Part shown: positions 25,721-33,535 of the stretch, piece by piece | Numbering within the stretch: position 1 is the stretch's first letter | How the letters are laid out: the number at the start of each line of letters is the position of its first letter | From: an uncultured Clostridia bacterium | Lineage (GTDB): Bacteria; Bacillota; Clostridia; TANB77; CAG-508 | Direction: 5' to 3' | Assembly (NCBI GenBank): GCA_947589015.1 | Contig: CANPZF010000018.1 | Span: 1-39,006, forward strand | Length of the DNA: 39,006 nt | The notes under the pieces: generated by a model | Seen by the model: the letters and a program-made list of their open reading frames with translations, nothing else | Told to the model about the DNA's origin: nothing | The model's database searches: none | Made by a program: the position numbers and the translations under genes

Positions 25721-26050
25721 TTAATAATAATATCTTCTGTTTACATCGCCACCATAAATTCCTGTTGTAGAAATAGTAATAAATTTAATTGAATAAATAT
25801 CACAATACACTAAGCTATCATTTTCAAACGATCTAAGTAAAATATAGCTAGCTCCAACATCTTGCAATATTCCTATTCTATCCACTAGCATGCTAGTTCC
25901 AATTAAAAATTCAACTCTCATAAGTTTTCCAATCTGTTGTCTTAAAAAAGCAGGTGTATAAATAGAATTTGTTAATATCTCTGGTGAATTTTGATTTATC
26001 TCAACGTCTCTATTCTCTCTTTTGTTTTCGTTTTCTTCATTGTTGTTCAT
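25721..26050 (-). CDS. gerQ: Spore coat/germination protein GerQ-like
   Basis: 109 residues. An acidic, Asn/Glu-rich N-terminal tail (1-30) is followed by a GerQ-type core: LRQQIGKLMRVEFLIG..., then GILQDVGASYILLRSF and CDIYSIKFITI. The family member in Bacillus (YwdL) localises CwlJ in the spore coat and is needed for its activity. It lies directly downstream of the cwlJ-like gene, the same order as the Bacillus cwlJ-gerQ operon, which supports both calls. Sequence similarity is moderate. Confidence 0.75.
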   Translation of the reverse strand: MNNNEENENKRENRDVEINQNSPEILTNSIYTPAFLRQQIGKLMRVEFLIGTSMLVDRIGILQDVGASYILLRSFENDSLVYCDIYSIKFITISTTGIYGGDVNRRYYY

Positions 26051-26107
26051 ATAAAATTCATTCCTCCTAGTTTTGATTAAAAAATATAATTTATATTCTT
26101 CATCAAT

Positions 26108-26554
26108 TTAAGTTTGAGAATATTTGGCTGTTGGTCTATAAAAGCAGTGCTCTCCTAATCTAGTGTGAAATGTTCCTGTACCATTACTAGGAAATATAGA
26201 ATTACAAGATGGTTTAAATGGATTTAAATACCATAAACAATTACCTATTTCATTCAATTTGTTGCCTGATAATGCCCAATCAGCAATCTGATAATGTTCT
26301 TGCGTTGGATTCATATTATAAATGTTTTGTGCATTATATTGATTTCTTATTGTTTCTCTAGCACAATCATATTGACCTTCTTGAAATATTATGTTTCTAA
26401 CACTTCCTCCCTGTGATACCCTTGCATACTCGCCTGTTGATGAATTAACTCTATTCATTATAGCAGTTGCAACTGCTTTCATTCCATTGTCTCCTTCTCC
26501 ACCTGCTTCACATTGTACTATTCTTGCTAATAATTCTCTTTCTGAATATGCCAT
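26108..26554 (-). CDS. cwlJ: Spore cortex-lytic hydrolase CwlJ/SleB family
   Basis: 148-residue cell-wall hydrolase (Hydrolase_2/SleB catalytic fold) that degrades spore cortex during germination. The catalytic Glu is E16 in ARIVQCEAGGEG; the C-terminal HCFYRPTA matches the end of CwlJ. There is no signal peptide or binding domain, as expected for CwlJ and unlike SleB. ATG 26554 is chosen, as AGGTGAG precedes it; the GTG three codons earlier overlaps that site. Followed by gerQ after 57 bp. Confidence 0.85.
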   Translation of the reverse strand: MAYSERELLARIVQCEAGGEGDNGMKAVATAIMNRVNSSTGEYARVSQGGSVRNIIFQEGQYDCARETIRNQYNAQNIYNMNPTQEHYQIADWALSGNKLNEIGNCLWYLNPFKPSCNSIFPSNGTGTFHTRLGEHCFYRPTAKYSQT

Positions 26555-26584
26555 ATATCTCACCTTTTATATTATATTTATATT

Positions 26585-26776
26585 TTTCTTATATGTTACC
26601 TCTTCCATATAAACGCCTATATTATGTTCATGCCACCTTTGCACCGTTCACCACCTAGACAGTAATCAGGTTTCTTCTAGATTTTGTCTCAAAGCAAACT
26701 GCCATACTTTGATTTTGATGAAGTCCTGTACTTTTCGATGCTTTCGTAAGTGGTTCATTTGGTCATTCATCTCCAT
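26585..26776. other. GC-richer intergenic island of unknown nature
   Basis: This ~190-bp stretch is visibly richer in G+C than its surroundings and no known gene covers it. On the minus strand a 33-residue frame (26662-26765) starts MNDQMNHLRKHRKVQDF behind GGAG. After its stop another frame reads KKPDYCLGGERCKGGMNII to a TAG. The two could be the halves of a small frameshifted gene. On the plus strand the island ends in a terminator hairpin, so a plus-strand small RNA is equally possible. I recognise neither. Confidence 0.35.
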
Positions 26777-26806
26777 AATACTAGGATGGTAAAATTCCTA
26801 GTATTT
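26777..26806 (+). terminator. Hairpin at the end of the GC-richer island
   Basis: Perfect 10-bp stem AATACTAGGA/TCCTAGTATT followed by TTTATTTAT on the plus strand. Good for a plus-strand transcript ending here; on the minus strand there is no T tract after it. Confidence 0.5.
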
Positions 26807-26857
26807 TTATTTATATGCTATTTTAATTTTTTATATAATTTTGTGAAATTTTATTAA

Positions 26858-27256
26858 TTAATTGTAATTCTCTATGTATTTTTCAACTAATTCTATCATT
26901 TCTTTTGCTACATTTATTTGTTCTAAAGTCTTTTGTTTATCTGCAACAAATTCATCATCATAGTCACTGTCATCTCTTATTTTACTTGCTTCACTAATAC
27001 GGTGTCCTAATCTTTTTGGGAATTTTTCTGTTTTTACATAATTTTTGTTAAAGTATGCTAAAACATCTTTATGCCTTTTAAAATCTATTGGTTCTAAAGA
27101 CAAAATAGCTTTTATACTGTGAAAAATTGCATAATAAGCTCTATTATTTGCACCTTTATATAATTTAGAATTGTATAATATTTGGCTTTCTTCTAAATCA
27201 GTTTTTGCTTGTTCTAACCTATGTTTTGCTAATTCTTTTGATATCTTATTGCTCAT
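26858..27256 (-). CDS. HEPN-domain protein, partner of MNT nucleotidyltransferase
   Basis: 132-residue four-helix HEPN protein (PF05168/UPF0332 type), with the family's NRAYYAIFHSIKAIL segment (about 38-52). HEPN toxins of MNT/HEPN modules are RNases that their partner silences. The usual R-x4-H-x-Y active site is shortened to R94-DDSD-Y99. The gene overlaps the upstream nucleotidyltransferase gene by 11 bases, so the two are translationally coupled. Whether it is toxic cannot be told from sequence. Confidence 0.82.
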   Translation of the reverse strand: MSNKISKELAKHRLEQAKTDLEESQILYNSKLYKGANNRAYYAIFHSIKAILSLEPIDFKRHKDVLAYFNKNYVKTEKFPKRLGHRISEASKIRDDSDYDDEFVADKQKTLEQINVAKEMIELVEKYIENYN

Positions 27257-27599
27257 TTAAAACAACTCCTTCTTTTTGTACGTTCATATAAAAAGGTAAT
27301 GCATCTAGCCAATAATTAAATTTATCTACATTTTTTACTAACGGAGAAATTGTTATTTCAAAATCATTATCATATTCAATATCATAAGCAATATAGGCAA
27401 TTTTACTTCTATATTCAACTATTTCTTTATCTGTAAAATCAGTTAATATCATTATATCAATATCAGAATTTTTGTTAAAATCTCCCCTAGCATAAGAACC
27501 ATACAAAATTATTTTTTTTAAATGATTTCCTATTAATTGGGTCGTTTTTTCAGTAAATTCTTCTATTACTTTTTTTATATTATTAGGTATATTGGACAT
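27246..27599 (-). CDS. MNT-type minimal nucleotidyltransferase
   Basis: 117-residue Pol-beta-fold nucleotidyltransferase with G34-S35 and D46-x-D48 in GSYARGDFNKNSDIDIMIL and a later acidic position in the DFEITISP strand. In MntA-HepT systems this protein adds AMP units to a tyrosine of the HEPN toxin. It is the first gene of the pair. GGGA precedes the ATG at suitable distance. A small antibiotic nucleotidyltransferase-like role is unlikely given the HEPN partner. Confidence 0.85.
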   Translation of the reverse strand: MSNIPNNIKKVIEEFTEKTTQLIGNHLKKIILYGSYARGDFNKNSDIDIMILTDFTDKEIVEYRSKIAYIAYDIEYDNDFEITISPLVKNVDKFNYWLDALPFYMNVQKEGVVLNEQ

Positions 27600-27737
27600 A
27601 ATTTTTGTTCCCTTTCTTTAAATATTTTCATACATATTATACTATATAATCATAGTTTTATCAACTTATTTTTATAAAAGATCAGGGAATTTTCATGAAA
27701 TATTACCTCCATGATTTTTATTTTTTGTTCAAAAAAA

Positions 27738-27757
27738 GATGAATTTTTTAATTCATC
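27738..27757 (-). terminator. Terminator of the variable surface protein gene
   Basis: Perfect 8-bp stem GATGAATT/AATTCATC with a 4-base loop, followed by TTTTTTT on the minus strand. It ends the transcript about 110 bp after the stop codon. Confidence 0.8.
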
Positions 27758-27802
27758 TTCTAAATATTTGAGCTTCATATTCTTTCTCTATCTTTCGTTC
27801 CA

Positions 27803-27819
27803 TTGCTGCTTTGCAGCAA
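27803..27819 (-). promoter_or_regulatory. Hairpin 45 bp downstream of the variable region, DGR-type
   Basis: Perfect 7-bp inverted repeat TTGCTGC/GCAGCAA with a 3-base loop and no T tract after it, so it is not a terminator. Diversity-generating retroelements need a short DNA hairpin soon after the variable region for efficient homing; place and size fit, though the distance is longer than in the Bordetella phage. Confidence 0.5.
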
Positions 27820-27864
27820 CTTAGTGCATTATTATAACATTTACAGCAAAGTCACCTTAAAGTG

Positions 27865-29643
27865 CTAAACACCAACCAACACCGCACGGAACCCATCCCC
27901 GTAATAGCAACCGCCGCCACCGCGGCCGAAATAGAACAGACCTGCATTGACCTTGTGGCTCCAACCGCCACCGCGAGAACAGAACCCGCCCAATCCAACA
28001 AAGAGAGAGTAGTCGCTGTACCAAGAAGTCGAACCAATGCCTTTCTTTGATGTTTCTCCTATTGCATTTCCAAATACTTTTTTAGCATTTTTGTCATAAT
28101 TTTTTTGGCTTGCATCATCTATTGCTCCTCCATTTTCCCCTTTTTCATATACCATAGTATATTTTGTTGTACCTGTTAAACTTGCTCCATATGTGTTTAA
28201 ATTACCATTTTCATTTGCCACATATGCTGCTGTCCTTTCACATAATCCTCCACTTAAGTCATATATTCCATATATTGTTCCTGTTGAGCTTGCTTTTGTT
28301 CCTGTTTGTTGCTCCCATGTATATATACTTTTTGTTGTTGTAGCTGTATTTCCTTTTACCCTATTTATTTCTTCTGTTATTTTATTTGCTTCTTCTGTAC
28401 TTAATGTAACTGCCTCAGCATCTGAAGAACCTGTTGTTAATCCTGTCATTGCATATACACTTTCTACTCCTGTTTTTCCTTCACTTGATGTTCTTTTTTG
28501 CCCTCCTGCATTTAAACTTATATTATTTATATAAATATCTTCTTTTTCTAATCCATATTTACTTTGACTTAAATATGCTACTGCTCCCCATTCACTATCT
28601 TTCATCATATGACTATCTGCTGCTGTTGATAATCCATATGGGTTTCCTGCTGCTGATATTTCTCTTGCTAATAAAAATGCATCATTATGATTTATATAAT
28701 TCATTGAATATGTTGTTCCCATAAATACTGGATATTTTATTTGCATTGTTTTTTCTGTTTTATATTCTCCATCTAGCCAGTTTCTTGCTGTTACATCACC
28801 ATCTGAAGTTCCTCCTTCAGTTTCCTTTGCACCTCCCCCCACTGTGCTTTGACTATATGTTAGTTTTGTTGCATGTACTGTTGCATCATTATTTCCTTGT
28901 GCATATCCTGCTTCAAATTTTGCTACCCATATTCCTCTTAATTCTCTATCCCATCCTCCATTTTTGTAATTTACTCCTTTTTCATTCGTAAATGCTGGAT
29001 GAACATAAAAATCTTTACTCGTATCTGCTCCTTCTTCTGTTACTCTTCTTGCTGATTGTTCTTCTCCATTTTCATCAAAATATTTATCTGTGGTTCCTAT
29101 TAAAAATTTTACTTCTATTGTTCCTCCTTCTGTTGTTGTATCTCCATTATAAGTTGGCTGTGATGTTATCTTATATGCAAATCTTGGTATCCACACCCAC
29201 ATACTTCCATCTTGAGTTTCTACATTGGCCCATTTCTTTTCAGCATAATTATACCAACTATCTTCTTTAAAGTCTCTGTCTCCACTTCTTAATGTTGCTC
29301 CTTTTTCAGCATCTGTTGGATCTTTAAACATTATCTTTTTCATTCCTGATAATAGTCTTGGTGAATTTACATATTTTGCTTTTTGTTCTAGAGTTAATCC
29401 TTCTAGACTTCCTCCTTCATAGTCATCTAGCGTGCTTAAAATTTCTTCTATATCATCTTGCTCTTTTCTTGATGCTGCTTCTGTTTCCTCCTTTGCTTCT
29501 GATGCTTTAGTTAATATACCATTGTCCCCTGTTAATGTTGCTATACTTACTCCTGCAAGGATCAACAATACTATTATCGTTATAACTAATGCTATCAACG
29601 TTATTCCTTTTTCTTTTTTTAGTTTTAATCCTTTTCTCTTCAT
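27865..29643 (-). CDS. Pilin-anchored, formylglycine-enzyme-like surface protein with candidate DGR variable region
   Basis: 592 residues. The N-terminus has a type IV prepilin-like signal: basic leader, cleavage predicted after G13 (KEKG/ITLIALVITI), then a ~20-residue helix and a charged coil (to ~75). Position +5 is Ala instead of the usual Glu. Residues ~100-592 form a formylglycine-generating-enzyme-like C-lectin fold (GSMWVWIPRFAYKI, LRGIWVAKFEAGY, IYDLSGGLCERTAAYV) ending in GFRAVLVGV. The last ~57 codons are far richer in G+C than the rest, and are dominated by GGN, NNC and NNT codons at the positions that vary in DGR targets. It should be exported and displayed on a pilus or the cell surface as a ligand-binding protein. 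AGGAG precedes the ATG. Confidence 0.85.
   Translation of the reverse strand: MKRKGLKLKKEKGITLIALVITIIVLLILAGVSIATLTGDNGILTKASEAKEETEAASRKEQDDIEEILSTLDDYEGGSLEGLTLEQKAKYVNSPRLLSGMKKIMFKDPTDAEKGATLRSGDRDFKEDSWYNYAEKKWANVETQDGSMWVWIPRFAYKITSQPTYNGDTTTEGGTIEVKFLIGTTDKYFDENGEEQSARRVTEEGADTSKDFYVHPAFTNEKGVNYKNGGWDRELRGIWVAKFEAGYAQGNNDATVHATKLTYSQSTVGGGAKETEGGTSDGDVTARNWLDGEYKTEKTMQIKYPVFMGTTYSMNYINHNDAFLLAREISAAGNPYGLSTAADSHMMKDSEWGAVAYLSQSKYGLEKEDIYINNISLNAGGQKRTSSEGKTGVESVYAMTGLTTGSSDAEAVTLSTEEANKITEEINRVKGNTATTTKSIYTWEQQTGTKASSTGTIYGIYDLSGGLCERTAAYVANENGNLNTYGASLTGTTKYTMVYEKGENGGAIDDASQKNYDKNAKKVFGNAIGETSKKGIGSTSWYSDYSLFVGLGGFCSRGGGWSHKVNAGLFYFGRGGGGCYYGDGFRAVLVGV
27868..28041 (-). other. Candidate DGR variable region (VR)
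   Basis: This 3' end of the surface protein gene is more than half G+C, in a genome near 30%. It encodes SRGGGWSHKVNAGLFYF, GRGGGGCYYGDGFRAV and the final LVGV. Target-type positions read as likely derivatives of AAY codons (GGC, GGT, AGC, CAC, TAT, TGC, GAT), as adenine mutagenesis would give. No second copy of this stretch, on either strand, is in the window. Confidence 0.65.
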
Positions 29644-29711
29644 TTTTTTCTCCTTTCTTCCCTCTTTATTTATTTTTTAATGTTAATAACTTTTTTACGT
29701 TTCTAAAATGC

Positions 29712-29767
29712 AAAAAGATAGTAATACAAATCATGCTTTTATACATGATTTATATCACTATCTTTTT
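29712..29767. terminator. Hairpin upstream of the surface protein gene
   Basis: Interrupted stem: AAAAAGATAGT...AATCATG and CATGATT...ACTATCTTTTT. T tracts follow on both strands. On the minus strand it lies 70 bp before the surface protein start, so it may stop read-through from spoIIP or act as an attenuator in the leader. Confidence 0.55.
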
Positions 29768-29823
29768 TATTTTATTTATCTTATTTTTTGTAACTTTAAT
29801 TAAACCACACTTTATTTTACTAA

Positions 29824-29856
29824 AGTATAGCTCTCTCTCTCTCTCTCTCTCTCTCT
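29824..29856 (-). repeat. (GA)13 dinucleotide tract next to a TATACT box
   Basis: Thirteen CT units on the plus strand (29831-29856), GA on the minus strand, immediately followed on the minus strand by C and TATACT (29824-29829). The tract would lie in the spacer of any promoter using this -10, which makes slipped-strand switching of the downstream surface gene possible. The rest of the 29644-30114 gap holds T-rich sequence, a CCACAGTGG palindrome and ACATGTACACATGT, with no gene. Confidence 0.6.
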
Positions 29857-30114
29857 TACTGCCACAGTGGTTTCACATGTTTTCACTTTTTATTCCTCTT
29901 TTCTTCTATTTTCACTATTTTTTCTCAGTTATAGTTATATAAAAATATATATCATTTCAAACTTTACATGTACACATGTTTTTCTCCACTATTTTTTCCG
30001 CTTTTTTGTGTTTTTTTCTTAATATTATTTATTTTTTCTATATTTTTCTAATTATTACAAATTCATTACATTTGTATTACTTTTTATTTACATTTTTATT
30101 TAAAAAATATATTA

Positions 30115-31308
30115 TTACTTCATAACTTCACTCATCACCTTTGCTAAATACTTCATACTAGTCAAACATTGCTCTAATGTATTACCAGTAGCTCCAACTT
30201 CTATAATACTAGCATATTTACCCGTGTGTTGATTATATCTTGAATCTGTAAGCATTATAGGTTTAAATAGTCCTGGATATAATTCTTCTGCTTTTTCCTG
30301 TATTTTTATTGCAAACTTCAAATTTTGATTCCAATTAGGGTGCCATAACCCACCATCATTTGTTCCAATAACAAACATAATTTGTGCAGCTACATCTGTA
30401 TCACCTATTTTTACAGCTGGTGCATAATCACTTCTACTTCCTATCGCATCTCTATGTACATCCATTATTATATCAGTTGGATATGTTTTTAATAAATTCT
30501 CTACTGTTGCCAAAGACCTTGTATATGAACCATTATATGCTGGATAGTCATGATAACTCGTGTCATGTACTACTTCATAATTATATTCTTTTAATCTATT
30601 GGCTAATTCTTCTCCAACTCGTGTAACCGTATAATTTAAATCTGTAGTTCTAAATGTTCCTGTTGGAGTATATGGATATGCATCACTTGAAGTATAGCTC
30701 TCACAACTATGTGTGTGAAATAGCATAACTCTTTTATTTTCTATTGTAACATCTGGTGTTAACATTTCTTGAGTTAAATTATAACTTGTTTGATTTTTTA
30801 TTTTAACACTTCCATATTGCACATTAAAACTCTCTGCTATTGGATTATTTGTAACAATTTCTGTTTTTAATCCTGTTTGTGCCATTTGATTTTGATTATT
30901 ATCTTCTGTTGATTTTTCTTCTTGCCCATTACTCTCAGCTATTTCTTGTTCAATAATCTCTGTTTGTTCATTTTCTGACATTTCAACACCTTTTATTGAA
31001 CTTATTTGATTTTTTAAAATTTCTTGTAATATATTCTTCTTCTCTTGATTTATGTCATCTTCTTTAGCTATAGTATTGTACTCTTCATTTACACTAGCAA
31101 TTACTGGCATAGTCCTGTCTAAACATTCTTTAAAACTTTGGCTAGCTATATTGTCTACTTTGTGTTCTACTTCTTGTTTCAATTTTTCATTATTTTTTTT
31201 AATTTGTGAAAATACTTTTGTTAAGCAGATTATTAGTAGTATAAATATAATTGTACTTATAAAATATTTTTTTATATCTTTTAATTTTAGTACGGTTACA
31301 TTAAACAT
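30115..31308 (-). CDS. spoIIP: Stage II sporulation protein P
   Basis: 397-residue engulfment amidase/endopeptidase of the SpoIIDMP complex. Its N-terminal membrane helix (about residues 17-37) is followed by a variable, Gln/Glu-rich extracellular linker. The catalytic SpoIIP domain (about 190-397) has HTHSCESY, the zinc-ligand motif DVHRDA and EVGATGNT near the end. I start at ATG 31308 with GGAG eight bases upstream; the longer reading frame begins in the leader. Family members act at the mother-cell membrane during engulfment. Confidence 0.92.
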   Translation of the reverse strand: MFNVTVLKLKDIKKYFISTIIFILLIICLTKVFSQIKKNNEKLKQEVEHKVDNIASQSFKECLDRTMPVIASVNEEYNTIAKEDDINQEKKNILQEILKNQISSIKGVEMSENEQTEIIEQEIAESNGQEEKSTEDNNQNQMAQTGLKTEIVTNNPIAESFNVQYGSVKIKNQTSYNLTQEMLTPDVTIENKRVMLFHTHSCESYTSSDAYPYTPTGTFRTTDLNYTVTRVGEELANRLKEYNYEVVHDTSYHDYPAYNGSYTRSLATVENLLKTYPTDIIMDVHRDAIGSRSDYAPAVKIGDTDVAAQIMFVIGTNDGGLWHPNWNQNLKFAIKIQEKAEELYPGLFKPIMLTDSRYNQHTGKYASIIEVGATGNTLEQCLTSMKYLAKVMSEVMK

Positions 31309-31343
31309 ACTTTTTTCTCCTTGTCCTAAGTCTCCTATATATA

Positions 31344-31372
31344 TGTATATGCATAATGTAATTATAATATGA
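31344..31372 (-). promoter_or_regulatory. Possible sigma-E-type promoter of spoIIP
   Basis: TCATATT (31366-31372), 14 bases, CATATACA (31344-31351) on the minus strand loosely match the sigma-E consensus. This fits the known sigma-E control of spoIIP in Bacillus. The AT-rich context makes chance matches easy. Confidence 0.3.
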
Positions 31373-31375
31373 TAA

Positions 31376-31451
31376 ATAAAATAGCATATAATTAAATCGA
31401 AAATTACTTTCAATCAAAATTAGTTATCGATTTAATTATATGCTATTTTAT
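31376..31451. repeat. 25-bp perfect inverted repeat between cadA and spoIIP
   Basis: Arms of 25 bp, perfect (ATAAAATAGCATATAATTAA...TCGA and its complement), with a 26-base loop. On the minus strand it starts eight bases after the cadA stop and is followed by TTTATC. It probably ends cadA transcription; the length is more than a terminator needs. Confidence 0.65.
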
Positions 31452-31459
31452 TATTAATA

Positions 31460-33535
31460 TTATTTTAAAATTCTAATAGTATTAAATATCGTAATTAAAG
31501 TAGTTCCCACATCAGCAAATACAGCTTCCCACATATCAGCAACTCCAAACAAACTCAATAATAAAACCAATATTTTAATACCAATAGAAAAAATTAAATT
31601 TTGTTTTATTATTCTATTTGTTTTTTTAGATATCTGCATAGCCTCAGTTATTTTACCTAATTCATCTGTCATTATTACTACATCAGATGCCTCTATTGCA
31701 GAGCTAGAACCAATACCTCCCATTGATATTCCTATATCTGCTCTAGCTAAAACTGGGCTATCATTTATTCCATCACCAACATATGCAACTATTTTACCTG
31801 TCTTATTATTCTCTAAAATATTTTCCAGTTCACTATACTTGTCTTGTGGCAATAATTCAGACTTAACTTCTTGTATTCCTATTTGGCTAGCAATTTTATT
31901 AGCTACTTGTTTTTTATCTCCTGTAAGCATTTTGGTTTTTATTCCATTATTTATTAATTGCTTAATTGTTTGTTTAGCATCACTTTTTATTTCATCAACT
32001 AATACTATATTTCCTACTATTTCTTCTCCTATTTTTAAATATAAAATTGTTTCTTCTTCATTTGTATTATCTGCTAATTCTACTAAACTAGCATTTCCTA
32101 TTTTTATAGTTTCACCTTTATATTGATATTGTAAACCTTTTCCAGCAAATTCTTCAAAACTATAAATATCTTTTGTATCTATTTCACCATTATATTTATT
32201 TAATATTGATTTAGCTATTGGATGATTTGAAAGGCTTTCTCCCATGGCAAAATACTTTAATATTTGTTCTTCACTATAATTTGAGTTTAATGAATTTATT
32301 TGACTAACTATAAAATTTCCTGTAGTAATAGTTCCTGTTTTATCAAAAATTATTTGTCCTATATTTTTTATATTATCTAAATAATTGCTCCCTTTTATCA
32401 ATATTCCCTTTTTAGAAGCTTTGCCAATACCACTAAAATATGCAAGAGGAACTGATATTGCAATAGAACATGGGCAAGATATTACTAAAAATACTAAGGC
32501 TTTATATATGCTTTCATTATATGTTATACCTTTGATAATAATAGGCATAAATATTGCAACAATTAATGCTAATATAATCACTATAGGCGTATAAATTTTT
32601 GCCATTTTTGCGACAAAAGTTTCTGTATTAGCTTTTTTATCTGTAGCATTTTCTACTAAATTTAATATCTGACTTACTGTACTATTTTCATATTCTTGCT
32701 CTACTTGTATTTCTATTAATCCTTGAATATTAATCGCTCCTGATAAAACTTTTGATTTTTCCTTTACTTGAACTAACTTGCTTTCACCTGTTAACGCAGA
32801 GTTGTCTATTTGTGCCTCTCCATTTATTACAACACCATCTAATGGAATTTTCTCCCCTGTTTTTACTAATATAATATCTCCTATTTTTACTTCTGTAGGA
32901 TTTACTTTTTTGATTTCTTCTCCCATTTTTATATTTGCATATTCAGGCTTTATATCCATTAAATTTGATATTGACTTACGAGTTTTATTTACTGCTCTTG
33001 ATTCTAAAATTTTACCAATTTCATATAATGTTATAACCATTACAGCTTCTGTCGATTTGCTTACAAAACATGCTCCGATAACTGATATAGTTATTAAAAT
33101 ATTTTCATCTACCACTTTATTTTTTACTACTTGTGTAAATGCTTTTTTAGCTGTTTTTGATAATAAAATAGCTAAAGAAATTATTAATCCTATTATTTGA
33201 AATTCTTTACTTAAATTAAAGTAATTAATTAAGATATATATTGTTATTCCTATTAATATTCTTACAATATCATTACTATTTCTTTCTTGTTTGTCTTTTT
33301 CTTTATTTTCTTCTATTACTTCTACTTCTGGTTCTAATGCTTTTACAATTTGTACTATTTGCTTTTTTACTTTACTTTCATCATTTTCCGCTTTAAAAGA
33401 TAGTTTTAATGTTGAAAAATTTACATTTACATCTACAAACCCATCTGTTTTAGATATTTTGTCTTCTATTTTTTTAGCACAATTAGCACAATCTAGTCCT
33501 TCTAATATATATCTATAACTCTTCAATATGCTCAC
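31460..33535 (-). CDS. cadA: Heavy-metal P1B-type ATPase (Cd2+/Zn2+/Pb2+ exporter)
   Basis: 691-residue metal pump. An N-terminal heavy-metal-associated domain has C16-x2-C19 (GLDCANC); a membrane part carries SCPCSIA (near residue 353), the phosphorylation site DKTGT (near 399), SNHPIA and the hinge GDGINDSP. The Asp of the last helix (FADVGTT) supports Zn/Cd rather than Cu specificity, as does the CadC-type repressor ahead of it. It starts with GTG at 33535 inside the repressor gene (22-base overlap), though a TTG ten bases later is also possible. Confidence 0.93.
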   Translation of the reverse strand: MSILKSYRYILEGLDCANCAKKIEDKISKTDGFVDVNVNFSTLKLSFKAENDESKVKKQIVQIVKALEPEVEVIEENKEKDKQERNSNDIVRILIGITIYILINYFNLSKEFQIIGLIISLAILLSKTAKKAFTQVVKNKVVDENILITISVIGACFVSKSTEAVMVITLYEIGKILESRAVNKTRKSISNLMDIKPEYANIKMGEEIKKVNPTEVKIGDIILVKTGEKIPLDGVVINGEAQIDNSALTGESKLVQVKEKSKVLSGAINIQGLIEIQVEQEYENSTVSQILNLVENATDKKANTETFVAKMAKIYTPIVIILALIVAIFMPIIIKGITYNESIYKALVFLVISCPCSIAISVPLAYFSGIGKASKKGILIKGSNYLDNIKNIGQIIFDKTGTITTGNFIVSQINSLNSNYSEEQILKYFAMGESLSNHPIAKSILNKYNGEIDTKDIYSFEEFAGKGLQYQYKGETIKIGNASLVELADNTNEEETILYLKIGEEIVGNIVLVDEIKSDAKQTIKQLINNGIKTKMLTGDKKQVANKIASQIGIQEVKSELLPQDKYSELENILENNKTGKIVAYVGDGINDSPVLARADIGISMGGIGSSSAIEASDVVIMTDELGKITEAMQISKKTNRIIKQNLIFSIGIKILVLLLSLFGVADMWEAVFADVGTTLITIFNTIRILK

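Noticed and set aside
27852..28050. Open frames on both strands over the GC-rich end of the surface gene
   Set aside because: Frames in GC-rich sequence stay open by chance; only the frame continuous with the 592-residue protein has a start, ribosome site and family match.
28434..29270. Leu-rich plus-strand open frames opposite the surface protein, and similar ones opposite clpC, pyk and pgi
   Set aside because: They are antisense shadows of AT-rich coding sequence with no ribosome sites.
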